DNA of 64,000 nt, taken from Micromussa lordhowensis. Taxonomy: Eukaryota > Cnidaria > Anthozoa > Scleractinia > Lobophylliidae. Position 1 is the stretch's first letter. Each line of letters opens with the position of its first letter. The stretch spans positions 14,676,314 through 14,740,313 of the forward strand of contig OZ026595.1 in assembly GCA_964020085.1 (NCBI GenBank). Reading direction: 5' to 3'. The position numbers and the translations under genes were made by a program. This document shows, piece by piece, positions 22,600-35,900 of the stretch. Under the pieces are notes generated by a model. That model made no database searches, was not told the DNA's origin, and saw nothing but the letters and a program-made list of their open reading frames with translations.

Positions 22600-24879
22600 T
22601 TGAGAAATAAACCACTTTGTATACAATGATTCATCAATATCATTGTTTTCTCATTAGGCCTTGTTCTCGGCTTGTTTCATTTGAAAGAAAAGCCCTTCAA
22701 GTTCTAGAACTAGAATGTGCCAATCACAACTTGAAGTACAAACAAGCACCGGCATTTATGTTGGCTTTCCATCCGGCTGTGATCTAAGTTTAACAACAAA
22801 TAGTTTTTATACTGTTTGTTCCAGTGTTGTGGTGGTGCCATGGAAACTCAGTACAACTGAAAAGAAACCAGATTTGTGAAGTGCAAGTCCATTTTACAAT
22901 TCATTTGTGCATATGTGCCGAGATCACAGGCTATGTCGGCAGTCGAGAAAGAAAGCTATAGAAGTAAGGCTACAACGTGCAATATGTTTTCAGTATTCCA
23001 GAACTTAAAAGTTCCGCTTTAACCATTCTTCATTGCATATGCATACTTTAAACGTTACGCATTTCTTTCAATAGCATCGTCACGTTTCGCTAGTATTGTA
23101 CCCGGTTATTTTGAGTTACCTCCGAAAGCATTTTTTTTAGTAGCTAGCACATAGGTTAATTAGTCATGAGCCATCAGTTGAGATTAGGCACTCAGTTGCA
23201 TTTCAACTGAAATTAACAAGGTCAATTGCACTGTAACCTCCGTCACCAACTATACCAGGACGGTTAATTTTCTTTTTCACCGAAAACTCTCAAAGCTAAC
23301 GGTTTCTGTGGATAAAAGTTGTTTTTGCGTTTTTCGATTGTCATTTTGTCACGGAAAAAGCAAGACTAAAAGATAGCAAATATTGAACTTAATCGAACTT
23401 AATCGCGCGTGTGGCGTGGCACAGAGGAATTAAGTTAACTCTCACACGTGCACAAATTAATCACCATGACTACACATATACAACCAAAATACAGCGCGCA
23501 TGTTTTACAAACCGCAGGTTTACCCGCCTCACAAGGCGTGATAAGTGCTTTAACGACTTTTATGACGTGCTCATGATCACTTTGCAATCCCTGTTCACAA
23601 CAGCACTTTCCAGGCTTGTATACTCGAAGACATCCATGAAAAACATTCTCGTTATTTAAGCTTTTAGCAGAAGTAGTTCGATTATCGAAGTGCGTTAATA
23701 TGGCTTTAACGGTACAAATGAATACTGGCTGTGCTGTGGTTTCCCAAAACAAAAAAGCAAAACTGCAATATATTAAATAATTTCCTGGTTGTCTTTTGTC
23801 GTTTTGCTGAACATTCTGTTTGCTTTTATATTATTCATCTATTTCATGGTTGCTGTATATCGAAACAGGAATTCAACACATTTCACTGAATTCTGGATAT
23901 TTCCCGTGGATGACAAGTGGAATCTGTGACGCTTTTCCTGGTAAAAGAATCACGAATTGACTTGTTCTGCCAGCGAATAAATTTTGATTTTGTCCTTTTT
24001 ATGTTGTTTCGTGGATGTAAAAAAAAAGATTTCCCTTTTATTAAAAGAAATTATGAACGCACCTTCATGAACGGAACGATTTTTGCTGATCGGTATTACA
24101 GTCATTACCCTGCATAAATATATCTATATATAGAAAATCGATTGGGAGATCACGTGATCGACCCGAAGCGGGCGGCCAGCAACTAGCTAGCACACATCAC
24201 TTGAAACACGTGAAAGTAGCTAAAAGTATGCCATTGCTACTCCTCTACAACATGCTAAGTGCGTTCACTCTTATGAGTGGCGCGACCCGAACGCTGCCGG
24301 ACTGGAGGTCGTTTTGAAGCTGAAGACAAAGTTTATTTGGACTTGCCTCCCTAAGCACGAATTACGTTCAATACGAACTGCTAATCGCACTTAAGCCAAA
24401 ATAGAAACGTCATTGAACTATCGTGTTAAATACGTGTTAAGAAATATTAGTGGTTTGCTTCATAATTTCATGGAACGCCTAAACAGTATTTCCCTAAGAC
24501 AGACCTCACTCGTGCAATACGCATTAGTAACATTCCTTCGCTTAGCGATCGCTCTACCAAGTACCTTATTTGGGCTTGCTCTGTTTGCCTCGTTTAATAT
24601 CACATACACGGCTGCACGCTTACAATTACGGACTTATTACTTTGTGTAACAACACGAACTTATGCGTGTACAGGAAAAGAAAAAAAAGAGGTTCTGTGGA
24701 GATTGAGTAGGTCTTTCCCGGTTTGCTAGGATAAAACTCAAAAGTTCCTAACTTAGCCAAACGGGAAAGGTCAAGAAACGGGCAGCGTGCTTGTCCCCAG
24801 TCTCCTCTCTCTCAGTGGTTCGTGCAACCCTATTTCCGGTCGCGATCTATCGTTCTAGCCCTACCGGGACCGAAGCACC
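22600..24879. other. No recognisable gene
   Basis: A Cys-rich minus-strand frame at 23435-23752 begins at a non-ATG codon and has no splice or family support. Nothing else stands out. Confidence 0.4.
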
Positions 24880-25180
24880 CTAATTCCCGGGGGGAGGGAA
24901 TCCCATGTAAAAAGGACGGGGGTGCTCGTTGTACTTTTAAGAGGTTAAAAAGGTGGTTTTGGTAGCTCTTAGGGTGTTCAGATCCGCAGCGGGAGCTTGC
25001 ACGGTGCCCTTTAGGGTATTGAGTTGAAAACATATGACAGGAGATGTGCTGTTTTAGAATTGGCACCTCATAGGGGTGAAAAAAAAATTCAAACCACGCT
25101 TACAAAACCCGATCTCGGTACCTCTTAGGGGTTCTTTTCAAAATTTCCGACTAATATATGTCGGTCCCCCCGGGGGTTTA
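24880..25180. repeat. Interspersed repeat of a type common in corals
   Basis: GC-rich, with repeated phrases GGGAATCCCATGTAAAAAGG, GACGGGGGTGCTCGT, three variants of 'acctcttaggggt' and a closing CCCCCCGGGG. The block contrasts with its AT-rich surroundings. I associate this sequence type with coral genomic repeats, from memory only. Confidence 0.5.
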
Positions 25181-28100
25181 AGCCTGTTCAGGGCAGTCCA
25201 TTGAAGTAGTCCATCGGGGTAGTGTACGGGCCAGGGGTCAGTGTTTTGCTCATCACGCGTAGCGTATCAACTGAGAGATTCTGCTACATGTGTGATACGC
25301 ACGCATGATGGTCGAGTGTTTAATTTCCTATTCTCATGAACTCAATCCTATGTCCAGTTTTGCATGGCAAAAGCATGTATTTGGCGTAGAATGCCGAGGA
25401 AATAGTGGCTTTTCTGTAGCGCCTACTTAGAGCGGCATATGAATAGCACGTTAATGATCAGACAATTTAGCAATAGAAAAAAAACAGTGAAAACGAAATG
25501 AACATCAGTTGATTGTCACTGTCACCGACGAGTTTCATAGGAAGGATTCACGAAAGCATGTTTAAGCACGTGGGAATTTTTTCGAACTGGTTAAAGATTT
25601 TCGAAAGTTATGCAAACCATCGACTGCATGTCGGGTTTGTCAAGATTACGCTTCAAACAGGGCGTTAACCTTTTTTTGGGTTTACCTCGGTGTAAAAACC
25701 TGTGCAGTTTTTATTTGTTTTGCAGCTATTGTTAGGGTTAGGGTCTATTATGTTTACTTCTTAGCTTTGATTTCTTTGTTTTACGTCACTGGTGAGTGTC
25801 ACAGGTTCTAACACCGAGGATGAGCTTCTTTTTCGCGAAGGACACCCGCACAGGTCCACCATATCCTTTTCATAAGTGCGTTATTGGCAAAAACTTTCTA
25901 TGTTCTCTCTGGTATTCATGGAGATAGCGCCCAGTCCATTTTGATTTGTGATTTGGAGAAATTGGTTTGTGTTTAGAGAAACTGGTTTTGGTTTTGAGTA
26001 ATTATTTTGGCTTCTGAAATTAATATGTGTTTTGGGAAACTGATCTTAAATCTTTGATCGGTGGTGTAGCATCGAAAGTACACTATAATGTATCACCTGA
26101 TAAAATGCCACAGTGCGTATGGCATGCACGCACGTGATGTGTGAGCAAAAAGCACTTTTGGCGGATTGTGGGTATCCTATGGCACGGGTGGTCAAGAGTT
26201 TTCTTAGAGGTGCAAAAATTGACTTTTTTCTTCCTTCCACGAATTCCATTTCTACATCTATCTACTGCCACCAAATCTAGCGGAAGCCTCAGATGATAAA
26301 CCACTCTTCTCTGTGTGTTCTTGTTTTTACTTTTTCATCTGATGAACTTAGTTCTGCCGAGAGGTTTCCATAACTAATAGCGTTGCTTTGTTGTGGAAGA
26401 ATATCAGTATCCTAGCAAATTGTATCTTAGCAAATTGTTAACTCGAGTGGGGCATCAATAACAGTTCTTTCATTTAGGTTACCGCTGTTTCAGCCAATTG
26501 AGGGATTATTTATGTACTAACTGAAAGATTACTAAAGCGGCATAGCTCATTTCAACAACTGGATATTCTACGTGTAATATGAGACACTTCCCTCTCTCTC
26601 GGATTTCCAAAAAAGGCTGATTCACGGTTCTGTTAATTGCCATAGATATTCCCACGTCTTTTCGGAACTTTCCTAAACAGATAGACGAAACTTAAAAATT
26701 AACAAAGCACAGAGCGCTCTCAATTATTCTATTTATTTTATTGTGCTTAAGTAACGATTAATCAGTTGGTTAAGCGATCTTCAAAACAATCCACGGCTTG
26801 ATTCAGACCACCCCTTGTCTTGTACGACTGATTAAAACTGCTTTCCATCTCTCTTCTTTTGATTTTTATCTACATCATGTTTCGGACCATTTTGTACCCG
26901 TGTTCCATATCGCTATAAGCCGAGTGTAAATACCAGGTCAAATTTGCTTAAAGGTCGACTTCAACATCTGAAAGACGACAGGAAGTCAGTTCGCTTATCA
27001 AGACCGCAACTATTTCGGCTGTGTTGATATACGTCTAAGCTGGACTGCTGACATAAGAACCACTAGACATGCTAGCTCCTTCAAAATTTAAAAGCATTGG
27101 AGACACAGAAGATATCCCGTAAACGGGCAGTAGTTTGCACTGAATGGCCAATTGATGTCATTGATGGGTACAAATCTCCTTAAAGGCCTCGCAGCGAAGT
27201 GAAGATCGACTCTTTCTTGCTCAAAAGAGGGGAGTGGGAGGGGAGAGAAAAAAAAAAACAATTTTTTACTCCAATATGAGACTTTGTATTTTCAGGAAAA
27301 AGGAGGAACTTCCTCTAATATCCGCCAATTACGTCATTTCCTTCAAGAGGGTGCCCTGTCACGATAACTGTATTTTAAAAATAATGGCTACAAGAACTGT
27401 AAAACGAAAGTCTCCAAACATTCTCAAAGCGCTAGCAGACGAATAAAGAGCTACTGTGATTCCATTGCACTATGGTATGTTTTATTCTTTCTCTTTGTAG
27501 TCACGTTTCTTTGTCATGTAGCAGTATATTCTGGTAGTTCTTCTAAACTCAGTGTAAACTGTCCGCCGGTCTATACGCGACCAACATTCAAAATTTATCT
27601 TCACGGCAGAGATGACTGATGTTGGTCGATATTGTTCATTCTGCGATCAACGTGGCATTGGAGTTAGGGTATTTCACTATGCGGTCCATTCTTTTCTGTG
27701 ATAGGTACTTCATTTATGTACCCTTTTGTATATGTACGCACAGCCAAGAACGGCAAATTTATCCTGAGCGCTAGCCGAACAAATTATTCCACGTTGTAAC
27801 CCAGAACTTTGCAGCTATTTTTTTTTAACTGGAAGTTCCTCTTTTCCAATTATGGATTTCCCTTTTTATGGTGCTGTATTTGGTTCCCAAGCATTTAATC
27901 GATTATGAAAATTAATTAAAAGGGAAAAAAATCTTTATATTTTTTTGAAAATTGAAAGAGTAAGCAAGGGATATCTGCCCTGTACGTTGGTCTGTGATTT
28001 CTTCACGAAGGATTCATACTTTTGGTCCTTTAACTTGAATATATTAAAACGTCTTTAACTTCGATTCGGAAAGCTTTTCCACGTAAATTGCGTGTCGTTT

Positions 28101-28585
28101 GGTAGGAGCTTACCATTAGCTGAACATTGGTCGTTTCGGCCAACAGGATCGTGTTTAGTTTGTTCGTCAGATAGGAAGCTTCACGTAGATATAACTTCGA
28201 ATGCCTGACTGAAGCTTTTCGTCATATAGTAACCATTGCACGAAAATAACCTGCTCCCAGTTAATGGATTAATAGGATATTTTTAAGAAACGTTATCAGT
28301 TTTGTACCGACGATAGAGTCAAGATGTAGGTCTAAAGCATCTTTCAATACCAGTCAGAATTGATTTCCTCAAAACCATTTAACTCAATAAGCCGTCTTAC
28401 TGGGTGGATAAACATCTATTTAAAGGAGTCACAGAGAAATGTAGCAAACAAATTTAAAGTTATTTATTTGGTTATTTAGCAATCAGTCGTACTAGTAATA
28501 CCTTAAATTGCAAGTATTTGAGGCGTTTTAGGAACTAATTTCGACAGGTGCAGTTTTCGACAACTCGAGAGAATGACTGCCAACG
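25181..28585. other. No recognisable gene
   Basis: Only short frames without domain features. No transposon ends were detected. Confidence 0.4.
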
Positions 28586-28587
28586 AG

Positions 28588-28615
28588 TCACCCTCGCGGG
28601 GACGCGAGGGTGACG
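28588..28615. repeat. Perfect 12-bp stem hairpin
   Basis: GTCACCCTCGCG, the loop GGGA, then CGCGAGGGTGAC. A GC-rich stem in AT-rich DNA; function unknown. Confidence 0.6.
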
Positions 28616-28912
28616 AGGCGGCAGCATTACAGAGCCGATGCGCGAGTTTTGGTACAGGCAGAAGAAATCTCGAATGAAAAAGTGTAAGCATAAGGTAATG
28701 TAAGAGTGACATCATTGGTAATTGTTTCGAGCTAGCCAATGGCATCGCAGTATTTTTTTATCTAAACCAATCACATCAGGAGGATCATGATCGGTGATCA
28801 CATGACCAAATCGACCTCGTGGTCATTTTCTGGTGTGTTTTGCCATCGTGCGACTTGCGAAGTGAGAAAAGAGGCTAACATCGCCCAGCGAGGCAGCCAG
28901 TCACAAACAGTC

Positions 28913-29243
28913 AATTGTCTTGACCAGATCGGCCAGCGTGCCATTTGAGAAACAAAACCACTTGAAACTATTCACTATAACCTCAATCAGAGTGCGTATA
29001 AAGGCTTTTTTTATCGAGCTAGTGTGCTCAAAATTTCAAATTTGACATTCACGGCGAGCGTGCCATTAACAACAATCAATTGTCTTGCCAAAACAACTGT
29101 CAATAATTGTCGTGACAAAGTCGGCCAGCGTGCCATAAAAAAGGAAAGAAAAAACACTTGGATATATTCACTATAAACTCAATCAGAGGGGGTATAAAGC
29201 CTCATTTTAATCGAGCTAATGTGCTCAAAATTACAAACTTTGA
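28913..29243. repeat. Tandem duplication of about 160 bp with two TATA-like boxes
   Basis: The two units share CAATTGTCTTG, TCGGCCAGCGTGCCAT, TATTCACTATAA, CTCAATCAGAG, GTATAAAG and AATCGAGCTA.TGTGCTCAA in the same order. Each has a TATAAAG box (near 28998 and 29190). No coding exon was found downstream. Confidence 0.65.
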
Positions 29244-30055
29244 TCGACCAACGAGTCACGAGTATAGACATGTCGTGTCACTGTTAGTTTCTACGGTTGT
29301 TTGTGCTTAGCATTAGCGTGGCCAAAAGCGAAAAACAGTCCAAGCTCTGTTTGCCAGGAAGCCACTATCAGTCAAGCTTCAGGGAGTTTAAAAATCAGTT
29401 TGGATAGTCTTTTTATTCTAAAATTTCAGGGAGCTTAGCGAAGCTGCATTGGATCAAGTGTTCAGGTCCAAAGTCCACTTGATGAAGTGCGTGCACCGAA
29501 GCAACCGCTCACGAGAATTTATAATGCTTCCTTAATTGTGTATGTTGTTAGTTGTAAATCATTATAAGGGCCATAGTGGTAAGACAAGTTTCGTTTTTTC
29601 ACGTGGATATCAAAATTTTACCGTTTTCAGATTCCGCGGAAGATATTTGTTTAGACGTATACCTTATCCTTCTAATGGTAGAACATGTTAAAACACAAAC
29701 ATGGCACATTACAATTCATGCTAATTCCTATCAACAATGTTACAGTTTTAGTTTTGTCTCACGTAATGCAAAGGACAGAGATATTTCAACTCCAATCTAC
29801 CTTTAACGTTTCGTTCTTGTATACATTCTACACAACAAAAATAGCATGTGAGTTTTACAGTGCTTTTTTCAACAATGATTCAGTTTACACAATGTCTTGT
29901 AGTCCAGTTACTTCGTAATTTCCATTCCCCACGCAATTGCGACAGTTTTTCCTCGTTGGCACTGTACCGGTAGGTATTACTAGTATGTTAATTATAAGTT
30001 AAGCTGATTGGACAGGAGACTGGGTACCATACATCTACTCAGTTAACCAAATCAA

Positions 30056-30328
30056 TGCGCGCGCTCTGATTGGTCAATCAGCTAAAGGGTTATTGTGCCG
30101 GTAAACCCATGGAAAAATCGCGCGTCTTCTGAATTATTATATAAAAGCAATAGACCACAAGTTTCTATGGGTTTTAGACTGATAAACCACTTGGGATGTT
30201 GGTAGAACACTCGAAGAATTCGTAAACCACTCGCCTGCGGCTCGTGATTTACAAATTCTTCTCGTGTTCTACCAACATCCCGCGTGGTTTATCAGCCTAT
30301 AACCCATAGAAACTTGTGGTCTATTGCT
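30056..30328. mobile_element. Foldback (hairpin) element, copy 2
   Basis: The arms 30146-30218 (AGCAATAGACCACAAGTTTC and on) and 30256-30328 (ending GAAACTTGTGGTCTATTGCT) pair over about 73 bp with a short loop. Upstream, GCGCGCGCTCTGATTGGTC and AATCGCGCGTCTTCTGAATT precede the hairpin, as in the copy at 1306. The arm sequences differ from copy 1 but the head is shared. Confidence 0.7.
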
Positions 30329-31215
30329 TAAATTGCTCCTCTGTAGGGACAGTTTTCAGAGCAGTTATATTTTAATTCTTGTTGCCCCCGCAGGGTTTTG
30401 GCCCAGAGGCCAAAACCCGAGGAGGCATTAATAGGACCCCCCGCGTATAAAGAATGTGAAATATTGGTGTAGTATCGGTAGTGTGCGAATCGAGCCCGAT
30501 TTGAAGAAACTAGGCGCGCACGGCGGTCCCGGTTAATTTTTGAGTCAGCTCGCAAGGCAACGTGGGTAATTCTTGCAGCCACGAGGACGAGGAGAGGTAT
30601 CGCGTACGCGCGCGATAAATCATTCAGCAGTACTGGATAGAATTGTTCCGTACAGAACTTTATTTCTTAGACACAAATCGGCAACGGGGTCGACAGACTC
30701 GATCCAAACAACACACGCATAAAGTAAACAGATCAGGATCACAAATCAAAACTCAAAACCCACTCAAAGAAACAACACTGAACAAATTTTATCCGAAGTA
30801 ACTGAGTTTAGTTTCCTTTTGATATCTCAAGGATCAGAAGTTAGTTAAGGATTTATAAACGGCGTCGTTTCAGTGATTATTAGATAATTCTTGCAGCCAC
30901 GTGCACGAGTGTAGTCGCGTTGGTTCGCTCTGACACAAACACGAAGAGTACGCTGAATAACTAAAATACTTGAAATAACAGAGATTTTTGTTCATTTTGT
31001 GTGATTTGAAGGATTACAACGAGAGTAAAAGGTCAGATCAGCCTGTTATTTCAACGATTCTGGGGATACGTATTTTGTAATAAAAGCTGTACAGTTCATT
31101 ACATAATAAACTTGATATCCAAGGCGGGGGCAGATGTAGTGACAACTATTACTAGTTTAGATATACTGGTCAGACTTGTTACATCAAGTTCGCTCAAAAA
31201 AATGTAACTAAACTA

Positions 31216-31396
31216 CAGTGAAACCTCGGTTTATCGAATCTGCTATTTAACGAAAACCTCGGCATAACGAACGATATTCTTCGCACCAGCAATAGTAAAA
31301 TATATCGAAAAGAACCTCGATATATATAACGAAACCTCGTTATAGCGAACATATTTTGCCAGTCCCTTGGCCCTTCGTTATATCTAGGTTCCACTG
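31216..31396. mobile_element. pogo/Tigger-like MITE
   Basis: Starts CAGTGAAACCTCGGTTTATC and ends TATCTAGGTTCCACTG. TA precedes it and CA follows, a decayed TA duplication. Several 'aacgaaacctcg' motifs lie inside. Same type as 19768-19953 but diverged. Confidence 0.7.
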
Positions 31397-31900
31397 CACT
31401 CCTTTTTTTTATTTATTAATTTTTTAACAATCACACTACTTACAAAACAAATACAGTACACTACTTACACTACTTACAACCCCAAACGACATTTTTTACT
31501 CAGACGGAAATAAAGAAAGCAAGACTACTTGTGGTAGCTGGAGGTTTCGCACCCCAGCGAGTTCGCACCCAAGTCCACTCCCAGATTAGTTGACAAAATG
31601 AAACAAAATCGCACAAAACATGTTTATTTCTCGTTCTTTAATCAAATGACCTCGGAGCTAACTCGAAAAAGGTGGAGGCAACCTCGAAATAGAAAGTTGA
31701 AAATGAGTTCAGGAAAACGAACTCGATTGGGTCCGAAACAAATAGCAGTCTTACTTACTACTTGGTTGTACATAAAAACTTCAGTGCCTTGCTTAAAATT
31801 GAAGAATCCCTCTGTTTAGAAAAGAAGTATTCGATAGCTAAGATCCAGTGTCTTCGTTATCGCTTACAGTAAAAAGATTTTTTATTTAAAAAGTTCAGTA

Positions 31901-32191
31901 ACGATTATAATTAATTACTTTTCATTTTTTATATTACTAACTTTAAATCAGTCAAATTTAAAGTCAGGTAAAAATTGCTTCACGCTTTTATTGCCAGAAG
32001 ATTACTTTTTCCTCAGTTCTGTTTTACGTTGGTACATGAAAACAAGGTCGGTAACTATTATAATTAATGACTTTTCATTATTTATATTACTAAATGTAAA
32101 TCAGTCAAATTTAAAATCACGTAAAGATTCCTTCACACCTTTATTGGCAAAAAATACTTAAGCCTCTGTTCTGTGTCACTTTGGTACCTGA
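31901..32191. repeat. Tandem duplication of about 145 bp
   Basis: Two units share TATAATTAAT.ACTTTTCATT, AATCAGTCAAATTTAAA, CTTTATTG.CA and GGTAC.TGAA in order. AT-rich and non-coding, less than 1 kb upstream of the LCP2-like first exon. Confidence 0.65.
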
Positions 32192-32910
32192 ATGCAATTT
32201 AGTTTCGTTGAAGTTGAAACTTTCCACAAAAACGCCAAAACTTTGACTGTCACAAACTTTTAAAACGCTTCATAAATTACCGTTGTTTGTTTGTTTACAG
32301 GCTAATTAATTTCTTAAAAACGTATTTAAAAGCTAAACGAATTGGGAGACTTGAAGAGCAATTGCGATCATATTGTATTCACAACCGACCAACCACACCC
32401 ATCGAAGTGACATAATCGAAATTTTTCACTGCGAAAAGAAGTCTTCGCGATCTATTATATTTAGAAGGGAAACAAAGAACAGAACACGTATCTTTTTATA
32501 GAGGAAATAGTACGTTTGCGTTTCGTTTTCCTAAAAGAAAGATTAGGATGTATTTGAAAATAAAATAACAATTTAGTAAAATTAACCAGAGTCGTAATAT
32601 TCACGGAAAGGTTTGTAATCCGATTTAACGCATTTTTGTCGACGTACTTACTGGGTCACGTAAGAAAACGTTTTTTATATAGGAAATCCTATAAAATATC
32701 AAGAGACCGTAAAGAATATTTCGTTTTTGAACGGATATAAATAGAGATAGGAACAATGGCAATTTTTAAAAGCACGAATCCCAGGAATTTTCTACGTCAC
32801 GTGCATAATGAATCACGTGATCAACAGACACCCGGAAGGAGAAAGTGGTGTGCTGTGTTGCACTGTGTGTATTTTGAGCTTTCTGTATGATATAAACACT
32901 TGAGGAAAAG

Positions 32911-32979
32911 ATGTCTAGCTTATCCGAAGCGAGCTTGTACAACTGGGATGTGGAGAGAATGCTTGTGTGGCTAAGAGAG
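32911..32979 (+). CDS. LCP2-like exon 1: SAM-like domain start (residues 1-23)
   Basis: ATG followed by SSLSEASLYNWDVERMLVWLRE, then GTGAGT. The start is the first ATG after a long AT-rich region. NWD...WL is the usual opening of a SAM helix 1. Confidence 0.7.
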
Positions 32980-35900
32980 GTGAGTTTAAATTTAGCTGGC
33001 GGATAATTTCAAGGACAGCGTTTGGACATTATAAACGACTTGTCACAATGTTGGCCCTTGCAGCTTGTTCAAGCAACAGGTCGCTAATATCGTAGAAAGA
33101 ATTAGATCAGTCGTGTTTGAACATTCCTGCCGCATTTAAGGCTAAAATCCACCGAGACCTGTTTGCTATTCATGACTGAACCAACTTTGGTCGAATCTTC
33201 CGTTTGAGCTAATGGTTTAAATCGAGTGTAAAGGAACGCATTATCGCGGGTCGAGGGATTACCACAGGCTGGGATCGTTTCAAAACCACAACCGTAAATA
33301 AGATGCATCGTGCAAGACTGCATACCTGGTTCGGATCATCTTGGAGGGTAAGTGTCTTACGAAATTCAAATAAATTCCGGAACTTCTCGGAAAAACCGTA
33401 AATACTTGACAGATGAATTGCAAAGCACGTAATGCAAGATATAAAGCTAAGATTTCGCAAGAGTCTTTTTGTAAAATGTATTTATCAAACCGAAAGCTTG
33501 AGTCAATATTCATTGAGTGCGCGTAGCTAGGACATTGCTCACCGGTCGAATGTTGACGGCACTGAAAGGAAATATGGCAGAGGTAAAGTTGAAATGATGC
33601 TAATGTCTCAAATTGAACATAAATATGAAATTAACAACTGATTAAATAAGCTCAATAAATTAACAGATATGTTTTGACTTTTAAATTAAATTTATTCTAC
33701 TTGATGATCAATATGAGGTGAAGCTTATTTTTGACTGCTGTCTCATATTTTCAATACTAATATTGTAAAATTTTGAAATCTTTTTTCCAATATTCAATCA
33801 GTCATTATTGAATACTAACTGCTTAAATATTTCATGGGTCTATGTATAATATTCAGGGCTCCAAGAAAAGCTTGAATTCCACCTTGCCCTTTGGACAAGT
33901 AGCTTTCAAATTTTGCTTGTCCTGGGCAATTCTTAGTTTGCTCTTTTAATGATTTAGTTGGCAGACAGCTTACCAGATCGCTTGCCCAGCAGTCAAGTGA
34001 GAGTGAAATGTCTCGGCCCACCATTCAGCAGTTTTTTCGAGCCCTGTAATAGTGGAAATTATGAGTGACATGCATTTTATGTAGTTTGTTCCATGAGGTT
34101 ATCCAATATAATAATAGTATCAAGGAAAAATGTGAAAGATTCTATGGAAACAATGAAATGACCTAGTAAACGTTCTGAATATTTTACTAAAATTTCTGAA
34201 GACTGTACTGAATTAGAACACAATGAGGTAGGCCTGTTGGTGTTTTGATTTTTTTCCTAATACCAATTACAAGCTTTGTAAAGAGGTCAGGACACAACTT
34301 GCACCACATTTTTATTAGATTAGCATATCTCACCCTAAAGCCTGGTTTTCATTAGCATGATGCCAGCACAGGCACAAGCATTAAGTATGCACCACTCACA
34401 AAGTTCATGTAGAAACTACATCTGGGACCCGAGTGGCATTGCGTCCTTATGCTGGAAGGATACTGATGTCTGATGATATCAAACAGTTTGTGCCATCAGT
34501 GCAAATTTGGTAGCTTAAAGAAATTTTATTTTCTCATGCTTAAGTTATTGTAGACCTACAAGGGCCGATTTTGTCCGAAATATTTTTTTCATGCCAAATT
34601 CAAGACTACTACTTAATCTGAATTTTCTAAAAAAAACTAAAAGTACAAACAAGTTGCACTCAAAAACGGGATTTTTTTAAAACAAGTCAATGATCCGCAG
34701 ACTGTGATTGGCCAATTAGAATGGGTCAACCACTGAGTTTCAGAGCAGTAACAATTTTCGTGGCAATCTCATCCACAGACTTTGTTTATCTCATGTCTTT
34801 TCTCACACAGGAATACTCACTTTTGCTGACTGTATTCATCTCTTAAGCCATAGACTAGGCGATTCCGTACGGTTTTTGTGCTCCCAAATTTGATTGCAAG
34901 CGCAAATTGCAAGTGAATTTTTGTCGCTACGTTATTCTGGCACACAAGGTGATTACCATGGAATTACTGGTGAATTTAATCACTGATATCTGACATGGCT
35001 GCATCTTCACATGCTCCTTTCCTCCGCTTTGAAGTGTGTGTTTACCTTATACTGGTACAGCAAACAGGCTGATGAATTATGTGTTTATTTATGAATACCT
35101 GTTGCAGGTCAAAATGAAATTCAGGTTAAAATGAAATTCCTTTGTCTCTTATATGATGAATAATTAGCGTTAGAAAACAAAGGAAATTGAGAATCAAACT
35201 AGGTTAAAATCCTTTTAACCTGAATTTCATTTTGACCTGCAACATATCCATACTCAGCTTGGCTCGCCGAATAGGCCTTTTCAAAGGTTATTCCTGACCA
35301 GTATCTTTTCTCTTTTTCTCTTCTCCTTCTTTTCCATTTATCTGCTGATTCAGTTTATAAGCTGCTGAATGTTTCACTTTCCCGATGTAATATTTTCTGT
35401 AAAATATCAACAATGCACCAGAGAAGCATTCCTATAGCAGCCTTCTTTGTCACAAGACTCACTGGGTTGTTCTATGTTGCCTTTCATTAGTTGGTGGGTT
35501 GACCACATTGCCCAGCTCTTCAGTGAGGTGTGAAGGCTGTGAATTTTTTTCGAGGCTGAAAACTCAAATTTCATTTTTGTGTGAATTACCTCCATTCAAA
35601 TGAATTAACAGGGTATGTATTTTTATCAGATTTTATTAAAACGTAATGGCCAAAATCTTTGTGAGATGTTAGGGCACCAAAGTGAAATATTTTCCTTCTG
35701 GCATCCAACAAGTAACAGCAGTCAAAAAATTTTCTAATGTCCAGCTTCAAAACGGATTTTCTACATGGCCTATAGAAGTACCGAAAAAGCCTCACATAAT
35801 TTGTTAGCTTGACATCGCCTGATATTGTCCAGCCAATTTGGATGTCCTTTGTAACACAAAAGGCTGATAATTAACAAATTTACGTCACTGTCATGATCAT

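Noticed and set aside
23435..23752. Cys-rich minus-strand frame
   Set aside because: It lacks an ATG at its start, a signal peptide and splice support; the Cys pattern matches no family I know.
25733..25746. Telomere-like TTAGGG repeat
   Set aside because: Only two units; expected by chance in 64 kb.
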